Source of the DNA: Leptoclinus maculatus
Lineage: Eukaryota; Chordata; Actinopteri; Perciformes; Stichaeidae
DNA length: 64,000 bases
Assembly (NCBI GenBank): GCA_032191485.1
Contig: JAVDOI010000003.1
Coordinates: 27,489,336-27,553,335, forward strand
Direction: 5' to 3'
Below the pieces are notes generated by a model. The model was not told where the DNA came from, did no database searches, and saw nothing but the letters and a program-made list of their open reading frames with translations. This document shows positions 42,110-55,419 of the stretch, piece by piece (positions within the stretch are counted from its first letter, which is position 1; every line of letters begins with the position of its first letter). Made by a program: the position numbers and the translations under genes.

Positions 42110-43200
42110 TCTGATATCTGTTTATTGCCAAGTGTGTTACACATACAAGGAATTTGGCTAGGTGAATGGTGCTTAACAATAACCACAGTGAAATAGTATG
42201 AGACATAATTTAAAAGTAGAAATTATGAATGTTTATCATATTTTATTTTAAATTAACAAACAAAAGGTTGAACTTCTTCAGCTGCCTCAGAAAGTACATC
42301 CTCTGCTAAGCCTTCTTAGTGATGGAGCCACTTGAGGTCCTGGGTTATGGTGGAGCCCAGGAAGCGGAAGGACTCCACAACATCGATGAGGGAGTCCCAA
42401 AGGGTGATAGGGGCAGGTGGGGCTGCGTTCTTGCAGAAATCCCCAACCATCTCCACTGTCTTTAGAGTGTTGAGCTGCAATTGTTAAGTCTGCACCAGGT
42501 CACCAGATGGTCGATCTCCCACCTGTAGGCGAACTCATCCCCACCAGAGATGAGTCCAATCAGGGCGGTATCATCCGCGAACTTCAGGAGATTTATGGAC
42601 TGGTTACTGGAGGTGTAGCTGTTGGTATACATGGAGAAGAGCAGAGGGGAAAGAACACAGCCTTGAGGGGAGCCGGTACTGATGGTCCGAGAGACAGGTT
42701 TCACCACCATGTTGACTGCGTCTTCTACAGACATGTTGGCTCTGTAGGCGAACTGCAGGGGGTCCAGGAGTGGGTAAGTGAGGGTTTTGAGGTGGGACAA
42801 GACAAGGCGCTCAAAAAGTTTTAATAACCACGGAGGTCAGGGCGAGGGCGGGCCTGTAGTCGTTAAGTCCTGCGGTCCTTGGTTTTTTGGGGATGGTGAT
42901 GGAGGCCCTGAAGCAGGCTGGTATGTCTTCAGTGAGGTGTTAAAAATATCTGTGAACACCGGAGACAGCTGGTCAACACAGTGCTTCAGGGTGGAGGGAG
43001 AGACAGAGTCTGGGCCGCCTGCTTTGCGGGGGTTCTGACTTTTAAACAGCCTGTTGACTTATTCACTGTGGTGGGGGGAGGGGGTGCACTGGAATGGGTG
43101 GTTGTGATGCATGGGGACCTGCTGAGCTGGGGGAGGGGAACCTGGTGGTCTGGAGCAGCTGGATGGGGACACGGCCAATGGGGTCGGGAATGTCCCATTG
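42110..43200 (-). mobile_element. 5'-truncated LINE, L2/CR1-like, reverse transcriptase remnant
   Basis: On the - strand a reverse-transcriptase frame shows LQFAYRANMSVEDAV, GSPQGCVLSPLLFSMYTN and the catalytic LLKFADDTALIG, followed by the typical C-terminal VESFRFLGSTI region with frame breaks. At 42120-42165 the complement reads ATTCCTTGTATGTGTAACAC and then CAATAAA, a known L2-type 3' tail. No endonuclease or full ORF remains, so it is dead. It sits between naga and the next gene. Confidence 0.8.
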
Positions 43201-43930
43201 TCTTTCAAAGCGACTTAAAGTTATACCTGTGCTACTTTTTTGCTTTATGTGTACCCAATTTATAGTTTAATGTCACTGTATATAAATAAAGTGCTTTATT
43301 TTTAAGGAGGGTTTTTGTCATTTAAAAATGTACAATAAATGATCTTGTCTCATTGGATAACGCCTTTGTGAAAGCACCTTATATTTATGTAATTAGACTT
43401 TTTTAACAGGTAACTTTCAACAAAACTTGGTCCATTTAACATCCAGCAGGAGGTGCACAGAGACAATATGAAGACAAGTTATTTCAACCATTACAATCAC
43501 TTAAACCCTTATAGGTCTGAATGTATAATAAACACACACAAAAAACTTGAAACATGCATTACAATATGTTTACTGGTTTATATAGTGGTTGTGGATATGT
43601 CATAAGTGAGCTGTTAACTGGTTAAGCTTGCAAAGAAGATGAGATTGTTTAGTCCACACTTTTATATTTTGGAAGAGGAAGAGGTGGAGCGAGTTAATCA
43701 GAATATATGCATGGATAAGAAAGGCTTTTTGGCATTTATTGCCATGGTTATAAAGTGTGCTGTAGGACTAAGTTGGTGCTAAATCATCTTTTCATAACTG
43801 AAGCAACCGCAGATGGATAAATTGCACTGGGAAACTATAGGTGGCGGCAATGCAACTCGTGCAGGAAACTGTCATAGAAATCAACAGAAGAAGAAGTCTC
43901 AAGTCGATGCAGAGGTAGCGAGGAGGAGAC

Positions 43931-46698
43931 ATGGCAGACACAAGTCTTGGTAAGATAACAAAACAGAACTACATTGCAAACTACTTAGTAAAGCTTGAGA
44001 CATTCACCAGGATATCAGATTTCCATACAGCTGCTTCCAGACTTAAAATTAATATAATAAGTTAATATCTGAACAGGATCTAAAATGTGCAGCCACAAAA
44101 ATGAACCAGACTACAGACAGGGCGTGGATAACTAGTTTTGCAGAGAAGCAACATTGTCGACACAGTAGTGTAGTTAATGAAATGGTCTGTTGAAATGTTT
44201 GTTGTTTTTTCATATTTCAGACACACTTCCTGGTTTTAAGTTTCGCGTGGCCCCATTCAAGTGGTTTCACTTTTCTCTTAAAGTGACAGGAGCAGTTTAT
44301 AGCAATAGGAGGAACAGTCTCCACATAAGTGGTGGAAGAAGTATTCTAATCATTTTCTTAATTAAAAGTAGCAATGCAACACCACAATACAAATGTACTC
44401 CATTGCAAATAAAAGTACACATGTATTATGTAATATATTTAAAGTAAAAGTACCCCTAATGCAGAATTTACCTTTAGAGTTCTATACTTTATTACTATTG
44501 GATCATTACTGATGTTTTAACATATAAGCAGCAGTTTAATGTGGCAGGTGGAGATTCAGCCCATTTTAAGTATTTATATGTTGTTGGGTTCCGTGCACGA
44601 AGTATAACTTATCTGCCATTGTTCACAATGCATAATGAACAAACTAAATATATATATATGAAGTCATATTTCTGCCACTTTCCCGCAACTGATTGTAAAT
44701 ATATTGCCAATTGGTGCAACCACTGGAATTATCTGATTGGAAAGATCATTATACTATCAATTTATTTATTTAATTAGGCTAAATTAATTATATTTCGTGC
44801 ACGGACCAACGAGACATCATATTGTATAATCTGATCATGTGTTTTCTTTGAAAAAAAGTAACTAGAAACTAAATTAGCTGTCAGATTAAGGAAGTGGAGT
44901 TTAAAAAGTACAATATTTACACCTGGAATGTAAGTATGCTTTTTGTTTTTAGTATGCTTGATAATAATAATGATTCTTTATATAGCACTTACCATAATTA
45001 GCGGATACAAAGTACTTTACAAAGGGCAGGCATTAAGAAATGAAATCATCAAAATGAAAACTGTGAAGAATAGAAAATATTTAATTAAAATAGTAAGAAC
45101 AAAAGACAAAATAAAACATTGAAAAAAATACCGTCGCAATGTGATTGTTATAAAATTATAATATATATTGTTGTATAACAATATGTATCGGGAGTAAACT
45201 GAACTTCACGTGGAAAATTGGTGTTGGTGTATAGTTTTTATTGGTAGTTGTGACTTGTAGAGCATATTTCTTATATAATTAAATCCTTGTGTCTTTAACC
45301 CTCACAGGTGTTTCTGGTGCAGTGAATATAATCCTGCAAAGTGTAGCAGCAGGTTTTGCTTTTGGAGAAGCTGCATTATTTGCAGTTGAGCCCCCACTGA
45401 CTGCAGATGACGACCTGCTGACTGCTGCAACTCAGAATGCCGGACGAGTCGGTTCCACGGGTGTCGGGGCAGTGACGGCATGCCTCGCGTTCACCTCAGC
45501 GCTCGTTTCTCTCGGCAGTGGTTTCCTCCTCGCCGCCGTGATTGCCAATCTGTTGACCCGAGTTGGATTGAAGTCTCCATGGTTAGTGGAGACCACGGCA
45601 GGAGCCTGTGTTGTACTGGGTGCTGTCACTACTGGAGTGTTGGCCGGCCTCCTCCCACTATACATCTACATCTCAGCTCAAGGCTTTCTGGTCCTTTTAA
45701 TCTACTCATACTCCAATATTAACGACATGATCACAGCTCTGACAGTCATCTTCACCACTCTCTACGTCTGTGTAGTTTATGGAAGAATGGGTGTAATGGT
45801 TGGACTCTTCGTCATGGGGTTGACCATATCTGTGCTTTGCGCCCTTCGAAAGGCTCTGACAGAGAGGATGACACGGAGACCAAACTCTAAAACCGAGTGC
45901 CAACTTTTGCAGAGGTTAAACTTCTACTCTGTTTTTGTGGCGATTCTGGGATTTTTTGCAGGCTTGGGGGCAGGTGAAGCAGGAGAGGGGTCGAAAGCGG
46001 AGGTGGTGTTGGTGCTGCAGTCGGTCGTCTGGGTGGTGTTTCTGTCTGCGGGGCTGCTAGGAGCCAGCCTGGGAACAGTGGCCATGGTGGGGCTGGAGCC
46101 AGGGGGGGTCGGAAAGGTCGCCTTGGGAGCTGCTATAACATCATCACTTTCCCTGAGAGCCATTCTGCAATTAAGCTCTTTTTTAGGGACCCGAAGCAGC
46201 ATGGGGGCAACGTTAGGAGCAGTCACAGCTGCAGGGGTGTCAATCGGAGCCGCAAGTGTTGCAGCAAAGAAGGCGTTTGAGACTAGAAAGTTGACCTTAG
46301 CAGCTGTAGGTTCGGTAGTTGTTGGTGCAATTCTGGCAATGCGCGGTGTAGCACTGACAGGGACTCTCCCGACAACATCAGAACTTATAACAATCACCCT
46401 TATTGCTGCAGGGTCATTTTTCCTGGGTGCACCAAAGAGCCCGTTCAACACTCTGGTGAATCTCCGAATGGGCCTCCTCACGGGGCCACAGCTAATGAAA
46501 GGAATCGGCATGGAGACGGTCACCGCAGCAGCAGCACCTTTCGGAGCCGGGGCGCTCGGGGCTGCAGCGTTGGCTACCGCATCTCTGGGGAAAATGGGGA
46601 CTGTGGGAATTCTGGTGGCTGTATTTTTGGCTGTGGGAAGTGTTCTTAGTGGCGTGATAGGAAAGTCTCCGCCGACAATAGACGAACACCGTGACTGA
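43931..46698 (+). CDS. Unrecognised multipass membrane protein, 469 aa, two exons
   Basis: Exon 1 (43931-43949) has ATG in GAGGAGACATGG and encodes MADTSL plus one base before GTAAGA. Exon 2 (45308-46698) follows a CCTCACAG acceptor and joins in phase to give MADTSLGVSGAVNIILQ. The product is very hydrophobic and rich in Gly, Ala, Val and Leu, with roughly 12-14 candidate membrane helices (for example about 57-78, 104-128, 147-187, 210-227, 238-265, 305-325, 336-352, 410-457). One basic loop lies at 187-201 (RKALTERMTRRPNSK), and the tail is PPTIDEHRD. There is no signal motif, transporter signature or catalytic motif that I know. AATAAA at 46924-46929 would end the transcript. The near-intronless body suggests a retrocopy origin (inference). 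I do not recognise the family. Confidence 0.8.
44955..45045 (-). repeat. 3' end of an L2/SINE-type retroelement
   Basis: ATAATAATAATGATT followed by CTTTATATAGCACTT and AAAGTACTTTACAAAGG is the reverse complement of the tail seen at 23889-24050. It lies in the single intron of the membrane-protein gene. Confidence 0.55.
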
Positions 46699-47179
46699 TT
46701 GAGACCTGGGTTTGAATCTCTGTCTGAACCCAAGGCCACGCTCTAAAGATTTGCATGTGTGTGTGTGAGATGTGTTCGCATTATTGCAAGTTTACACTGA
46801 CATACTAAACATATTTTAAATGTGAGCTCATTTGAATCAGATTTTTTACATAAAAATCACCTTTGCTTATTGATCAAACCTGTCGATTGTGCCTTGAACG
46901 TATTATAGAGGCTAGCAGTGATGAATAAAGTGGATGATAAATGTTATCCAAGCATGTGTATTTATTTGCCATTTGTCGATATCTTTGTACTAATCACTGT
47001 AAAACACTGGAGGATAAGATAAAGGGTCAGTTGTTTGACAAAGTAGCTGTAATGATCCCTTTTCCGCACTTCTTCGCACCAGCAGTGCCACATTTCCCAA
47101 GACATGATTGCAAGGTAGCAGTTACTTTGGTTTCATCTTAGCAACAGTAACAGAAGACTTGCTGTTTAGAAAAAAAGAG

Positions 47180-47788
47180 GAGGGGGGGGAGAGTGGGAGG
47201 AGAGAGAGAAGCAAAGAATAACATCAGTAGCTTGAAGAGCATCTTAGAGTAGAGTCTGTTCTGCAGATCTTAACATGATTTAGAAAAACATGGATTTATA
47301 CGTGAAAGTAAGATGCCCCTCCTATAACTCATATTATCCTGTCTGAGGAGATGATATGCTGCATTCAAATGGATATCCACCTGTGGCTCAGGGTTTTGTT
47401 GGTCTACCAAGGCAGCACACAGGACCGCAGTGCAAGAAAGAAGAAGTTTTTCCACTGAAACAATCTGGGGACCGAGCAGCAGCTCCAAGACTGTGAGAAG
47501 CTGTAATCTGATATACTTTTAAGGACGTTAATGACAATTATGTAACATGGTAATAATTCCAAAAGGTAAGCATTTTGGGGTGGATATACCCTATGGTGAA
47601 ACTTGATAACAACCTGGGATGTAATTATTTTTGCAAAAACTACAAGTAAGTAAACAATGTAATTATCTCCAAAAGTTGCACAAAGATGGGACGCATCACA
47701 ACTTTTTCATGGATTTTGGCATTTTGCGCACTTCAGGACTGATGCACAACAGTATTACTTCATGAACCAAGAGGACTGACATTATTAA
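47180..47788 (+). promoter_or_regulatory. adcy3 5' flank / 5' UTR
   Basis: Contains a GA-rich stretch near 47180-47215 and no TATA box that I can place. An in-frame TAA (47786-47788) directly precedes the adcy3 ATG, so the start at 47789 cannot be extended. Confidence 0.35.
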
Positions 47789-50700
47789 ATGAACATGTCT
47801 GTGAACCGGTTCAATACGACAGACGCGGAGCAGTCTGCAGAGTACTCAGTGGAGTACTCAGTGCAGATACCCAGCGATCCGGGTCACGGAGCGGGTCGGT
47901 CGCGTGAGGTGACCGTGCTCCAGTCGAGCTGCTGCAGCTGCCTGCCGCGCGCGGTGCGCCTCACCTTTGCGCCAGAATCGCTGGAGAGAATTTACCAGAA
48001 CTACTTTCGCCGACAGAGACAAGAGAACCTGCTCGTGCTGGCGGTGTTCGCTGCTCTCTTCAACAGCTTCATCATCCTCATGTGCGCGGTGGTGTACACT
48101 CGGGACAAACTGGCGATGGTGGTGGTCGCAGCAGTGGGGCTGGCTGCGGACGTTGTGCTCTACGGGCTGTGCAGGCTGCAGAAGCTGCCCGCGTCGCCGG
48201 TCTTACGCGGCGGGGTGCCGTACGTCCTGTGGCTGATGGTCACCGTCCACGTGTTGTGTTACCTGGGTCTGAACTACGAGCGCTTCCCACAAGCCAGTGA
48301 TGCTGTGGGCTGGCAGGCCTTTTTCAATTTCTGCAGCTTTCTGACCCTCCCACTGAACCTGGTGCCGCTGCTGCTGCTCACAGCCATCTCCTGCGGGATA
48401 CACACCCTGGTGCTGGGGGTGACCGTGGCTCAAAGGTTTGAGGATAACCTGCAGGGGCCCATGCTGGTGAGACAGGTGAATATGGCCCTCAGTAAAGTTG
48501 ATAAATGGCAGGGCACCTGTGGATGAAAGAGGCCCAAGGTGTCACACAGGTGTGGAAAGCAACAGGGAAGAGTTGGTGTGTGCCTGCATTGATGTGTCCA
48601 CACTTTGTTTTAGAGCAGTGGTCACAAGACAAAGCTGTTGGGAACCACTGTTTTAGAGAAATGGAGGTGTTAAAGACAGGTGAATATATGTTAGGTTTGT
48701 GTCACACCGCCAAAAAAAAGGATTCCATAACACTTTGGCTGTAAAAAATGCAGCCCTTTGAAGATTGAATTTGTATCGATCATTATAAATGAATTCATTT
48801 TAAATGTATTTGGTAATAAAACATTTATCGTACTATAATTATTCCAAATTAGTTTCCTTAATATTGTGACACTATATACATTCAGTGGCTTGCGATTGCT
48901 TTTATGCATGAACATGAAAGGTCGTACAAAACATGATGCCCCAAAGGCAAAATGTAAATAGGAGACCAAACATTTTGATGAAACAATTTTGATAGAGAAT
49001 TCACACTTTAATGGATTCATCTTGAAAGGAAGCGATTCAGAACAATGTCTCTTCTTTTTTTAGAAAATTCTCTTCTCTTGAACAGTTTTCTAAATAGGTT
49101 CTGAGTCTTAGTCTATCTGATTAATCTAGGAACTATGATGCCCAATTTAAAAGACGATGTGCCAAATCCAACAGTTTCCACTGGCTCCACATGTTGACTC
49201 ATGCACGGAGAGTTACAGACAATGGTTACAAAGTGACAGTATGAGGAAACTAACAACCACCCATGTATACGAACACACGTCCTCTGACCCTCTCTTCAGC
49301 TCATTGCCAACGTGATGCTGAACCTGTGCGCAGCCACCGTGGGTGTGATGTCGTACTACATGGCGGACAGGAAGTACAGGACAGCTTTTTTGGAGGCCCG
49401 TCAGTCACTAGGGGTCAAACTCACGCTGGAGGAGCAGAGCACCCAGCAGGTAAGTGGGGCACACACACACACACACACACGCACACACACAATCACAGGT
49501 ATACTTTGCTTAATGAGATAATACATTTCCTTATTTAGGGCAAACACACACATACACATTTTGCACAAACACACCTGTGGAACACCCTGTGCTGCCTAAT
49601 TACTATGTGTTTTGCACAGCTCGGGGCTAATAGGTTGATTAGAGAGACTTGTTTTCACCAACGGAGCCACCGTCAGGGACACAATACAGCAATATAGCTT
49701 GAGCTCTGTGACAACAGAGCCTGGAACAAAATTGTGGGAAGATATGATTTGATATTTTTAGAGCATGTTTATTGTATTTGATTAGTGCTCTTAGTATTGC
49801 CTTTTCTATTTCATTCCTTTTACAGCTACCTTTTTCTATAGTGAAAATGTTGATTATGGTCAAATTCCGTGTAAGTTAATTGTCTTAATTGGCTAGTATG
49901 TAGGCTATCATTTGTTTCTGTCAAATATTAGGGATGGAAGGTTTGCACTCCAATGAAATTTTGAATAGATTGACAACGACACAGTGCTGCTTCACAGCCA
50001 TTTTACGCTATTATGTATTTCTTCTCATACCACAAAGGTGCCAGTATTTGAAATTTGATGGTAATCCATAACTTTAATCTCGTTTAATAAACTCAAAGTA
50101 ACCTATACTGTAACCTATACTGTCTCCAACCTTTATTTTAATTAATTTAGTTCTTTCATTGGATTTCCTCTCACTTTCTTCTCATTCTTTCCATGATTTT
50201 CACAATTTGTGGAAAAAGCAGACCTGTGAGAGTTGTTTATAGACGGGTGGAAAAGATGGGGAACAATGGTGAATATGTAGATGAGGATAGAAAGAAAAAG
50301 AGAGTAGATATAATTCCCAAATTGCCTTTACATTGGGGGGCTTGGTAGAAGACATGAAGGCCCAGCCAACCAGTTGACAGGATCTTTTGAGAGTCCCTTT
50401 ACTGCCTCAGTCATGCTATGCAGACACACACACACACATAATACACATGGGACACATTTATTCTTTCTGTCAGCACTGAACATGACAAAACTCACCGTGC
50501 TTCAACTATGTCTCCGTGTAGGAGGAACTATTACTGTCCATACTGCCCAAACATATCGCTGATGAGATGCTGCAGGGCATGAAGAGCCAGGCCGATCAGA
50601 ATGAGGTCCAGCAGCAGCAGTTCAACACCATGTACATGTACCGCCATGAAAACGTCAGGTCGGGATCACAAAATCAGCTCATTTTGATGATTTCATTGTT

Positions 50701-53700
50701 GCGGGAAGGTTTTTTTACGGCTTGTTAAATGTTACATTGCAACCTCTTCACTTCTGTTCCAGTATCTTGTTTGCTGACATAGTGGGCTTCACCCAGCTGT
50801 CCTCAACCTGCAGCGCCCACGAGCTCGTAAAGCTGCTTAATGAACTGTTCGCCCGCTTCGATAAACTGGCAGAAGTGAGTGACTGTTTTTCTGTTGTCTC
50901 CGTTGTAGTTCACTGTGTTCTTGTACTCTCCGTGTCACTGGTGGACCTGGAGATACATAGGATGCTCCTATTGTAGATAAAACATGAGGAAGTGCCCTCT
51001 AGGATGTCCTTCCAGTGGAGAAAACGGTGGGAAGTGCCCTTTAGTTTGCTCTTCCAGTGGAGAAAACTGGATGTAGTGTCCTCAAGGATGCCCTTCCAGT
51101 GGAGAAAATGTAATGAAGTGCCTACTACGGTACTTTTTGCATGCTAGTGTGCAGCTGGTGCCCTTTTTTAAATTGTTCACCCATTCCTCTCAGACAGCCT
51201 GAGTCCATCACTGCTCCCTGTGCTTGTTTCTCTTCCTTGATTTGATCAAGACAATCAATTGTTGGGTATAGTGTTGGTAGGAGTGCTAGTAAAGTTGTAT
51301 AGCTTTGATGTAGCTGACATGTCAAACTTCTCTTGCTCTCTTGCAGGAACATCACCAACTGAGGATTAAGATCCTCGGAGACTGTTACTATTGTATCTGT
51401 GGTCTTCCTGACTTCAGGGATGACCACGCTGCCTGCTCCATAATGATGGGCCTAGCGATGGTAGACGCCATCTCGTGAGTCGTGATTTTATTTTCACAAA
51501 AAAATACATAAATATGACAAAAGACATAAGCATACTGTAGGTAAAGGGAAGGGTTAGTGATGATGTAGAGGCGGTATCATGGTTTGTTTATTTGTATATC
51601 TTGTGTATGAGACAAAAGGGAATCCTAAAAAATATATATATAAAAAGTTATACAAGTTTTCCCTCTTGCTCCAGGTACGTGCGAGAGAAGACTAAAACTG
51701 AAGTGGACATGCGTGTGGGCGTTCACACGGGCACCGTGCTGGGAGGAGTGCTCGGGCAGAAGAGGTGGCAGTTTGACGTTTGGTCCACAGATGTCACTGT
51801 AGCCAATAAGATGGAATCGGGGGGGATCCCTGGGTGAGAACGCCTTATTTCACTGTCAGGGTGAGCAATCCAATTCTCTCATGCACTTTATTTCAAGAGG
51901 TTTGTGTGCTACACAGGAGGGTGCATATTTCCCAGACCACCAAGGAGAGTCTGCACGGAGAGTTTGAACTGGAGCTGGGGGATGGAGGAGAGCGATGCGA
52001 GTACCTGCTGGAGAAAGGCATCGAGACTTACTTAGTTCTAGTGCCTAAACAGGTGGCGAATGGGCTCAGTAGAAATGTGAGTTACTCATTTTTTTTTCAG
52101 GGAAATTGTGGTTTTATTGATCAAAAGCATTCTTTCAGATCATTAGTTTTTTAACTCACAAACCTAGACGTTGCTTGAATCGAAAGTACACAACACTACA
52201 TTAAATATAATGCATTTCCTGCTTATAATATTTCTGATTTTCAAAGGTCACAGTGACTTCACGCTGTACCATTCTTGTGATATCTCAGTAACACACTGAG
52301 CAAATTTCTTCAAATGTGGCACAAACATACACCTTTACTCAACGATGAACTGCTTAGAATTTGGTGGTCAAATGTCACTGTGACCTCACAATACACATTT
52401 TTCTCCATAACTCAATAATTTATATGCTAATTATGACAATTGTGATGGACAGACAAGGATGTAAACGGCAACTTGACTGGTTTGTGGAGGCCTTCAACTA
52501 CAAGGTGGTGATTCTAGTTATTTTAAATCTCATTAATAGATGTTTTGCCTGCTTCTCCGCCCTCAGAAACCAGGCACATTGTCCAACAGAAATTCTAACC
52601 AGTTAATCAACACTACAGCAACCAATGGGAACGCAGCCTCGCCCCAATCCACGGCCAATGAGTCTATACAGGAGGTGAATTTTAATAAATGTCTTTATTT
52701 AAAGTTCAACTATAAAATCTTTGTCTCAGTATATTCATATCATGAGTATATTGATAACCATACATAGAAACATGCACATATTTCTCCAGTCCATTAAATG
52801 CACAGACATTATTTGAAAATGAAGAGCTTGTTAATCCTTCCTATCCAATCTCTCTTTTCATGTTGACAACATCAGAGGAATAAGATGGTCGAGGAACAAG
52901 TGATCAACAGACGTTTGCAGCAGGAACTGCTGGAAAGAGAAAGTCAGCAAATGTAAGAAAATCAGACGAGTGACAAAAAAAAGATAACAAAAGCAGAGAG
53001 TGATGATTACAAAGTTCGAGGGATGACTTCTCTCTATGATCCTCACAGAATGAGGGATCACCAGATCAACCCTCTGTCGTTGCGTTTCGTGGACGCGAAG
53101 TTGGAGGAGCACTACTCCTCAGAGAAGGAGAAGCGAAGCGGAGCGGCCTTCTGCTGCTGCGTCATAGTGCTCTTCTTCATCACAGCAATGGAGGTGTTCA
53201 TAGACCCACTGTGAGTTCACATATATCACTTTGTCTTACAACATCTCACAAATGTACATACTAATTACATATAATAATACACACACACACACACACATTT
53301 GAATGCTCCTTAGACATCTGTGAATTCATATATGAACCAATAGTGCTTTGGAAATGCTGGAAAAGTTGGAAATTGCCTGAAGATGTGTGTTCTTGTTCCA
53401 GGTTGGCTGTGAACTATGTGACTCTTGCAATAGGAGAGGTGTTGTTGCTTATCCTCACAGTGTGCTCCCTGGCTGCCATCTTTCCCAGGGTGAGGAAAGA
53501 GAATTAGCATCCATGGTTGTGGCGATGCGAAACAGAATTCATATCATTTAATTTATTTGTTTATTTCTATGTCTTTGATCAGCACTTTCCAGACTTTTTT
53601 TGGCTCAAGAACAACATTTTCAACCTCTTCCTATGCAGATGTTAACGATCTAAAAGGGGAACACTAACACTGAGAAATTGTCATTTTTTTATTTCCAATG

Positions 53701-53942
53701 AGTCGAATCTCTAAAAAATTCTGCTCAAAGGCATAAACAGATTTGTAAAATGAAATGTGTGACATGAGACTGATGGTTTGTTTGTCACAGATGTTCTCCA
53801 AGAGGATGGTGTCTTTCTCGGTGTGGATCGATCGCACGCGGTGGGCCAGAAACACGTGGGCCATGGCGGCCATATTTGTTCTTACCATGGCTGTGATCGC
53901 TGACATGGTACGAATGTTATAACTCATACATTGCGGGCATGA

Positions 53943-53998
<56 letters not shown>

Positions 53999-55382
53999 GG
54001 GGTTGGCATTATGAACAGTTTTTTCTCACACTGTATTGTAGTTTTATAACACAAAAGCAAAATACATTTTAATATTGGGAAATACGTTGTTTGGCTAATA
54101 TAGAGCATTAAAGTACATCATCATATTAATGCAAAAAAACAGTATATATATCGTCATATCACCCAACCCTAGAGTGTGTGTGTGTGTCTTTCCATTCATG
54201 TGTTCCCACTTTGTCCTCATCAAACCATCCCCGCCTTTTATGTGTCTGACTACATGTTCCCAGTGGGGTCCATTAGCTGTCTGTCTCGCTGCCTGCTGGC
54301 TCATTTGTCACGGCCCCACTGGGAGTAGCCTGGTACACACACCGCTGCCTTCGAGGTCTGACAAGAACAGAGGACGCTAAAGTGAACATTCATTTTTCTG
54401 TCTTATCTGCCATGTGGAGGTGACGGGCACAGTGGGACAAAAATGTTAGGAAAAAAGTCCTACTGTCCCTATTGTTGCCATTGTAACAGCGTTATTGTGA
54501 ATACATAGTTTATACAGTATATTTAATGTAAAAAAGAAACAACCGTATACACTAAGTGTGCCAGCGTTAAACACATTTTCAATTTGACTCTTCATGTTTC
54601 AACACATCATGTCCCAGCTATTAATACTGGAGCATATAACAGGTGTTAAGTAAAAATGACTCATGCCCTTCGTCTCTGGTGTTGCAGCTGAGCTGTGTTC
54701 CGCCGTCCCTTCGAGTCTCCAACAGCACCTCCGGCCCCGTGCTGGAGTCACTTGGTGACCGAGGCTGTGCAGAGAATCCAAAGCACTACAGCTTCATGGC
54801 TGTGATGTCGCTCATCGCCACCGCCATGTTGGTGCAGGTCAGCCACCTGATCAAACTGGGCCTCATGGTGCTGGTCGTCACTGCAACTGGAGCTGTCAAT
54901 ATCTACAGCTGGCGGGACATATATGACCTGTATGACTATATACAGTTTGCCTCATACAGGTGAGAAATGGGTAAAGCAGATCAATGAATGGTGTGTTTTT
55001 ATGTAATTTTATTGAAAATACTTAATGAATAAGCCAGTAAAGAACAATTATGCTATATTTAGTTGTTTTGTTGTTTATAAAATACAGTTATAAGTCTAGT
55101 ATATATTATTCTGCCTGTTTCTAGAACGTCCATAGTGCCATCCAAATACCTCATGACCGTGATGATCATTGTCATGATGATTGCCTTCTACCTCTTTGCC
55201 CGCCATGTGAGTCACAGTCTCCTATACTCCCACACTGTATCACACTTTGCTGACCCACAGCGTTTCTTCTACAGCCTTTAAAGTCAGCACCTACAGAGGA
55301 AAGCTTCCTGTCACAGGGCAAAGCAATCATCAAAGAACTTCCTCACGTAAACTAAATATTATACGACTTTCACTCCCTCTGT

Positions 55383-55419
<37 letters not shown>

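Noticed and set aside
44220..44447. Alternative exon after a CATATTTCAG acceptor in the membrane-protein gene intron
   Set aside because: It opens a frame (TLPGFKFRVAPFK) but stops without joining the conserved hydrophobic body, and direct joining of 43949 to 45308 is in phase.
45289..45307. Starting the membrane protein within the continuous frame at 45289
   Set aside because: That codon is GTG and lies before a good CCTCACAG acceptor; the ATG exon at 43931 explains the start better.
45924..46739. 271-codon frame on the - strand opposite the membrane-protein gene
   Set aside because: It is the antisense shadow of a Gly/Ala/Val-rich coding exon; no splice or start support.
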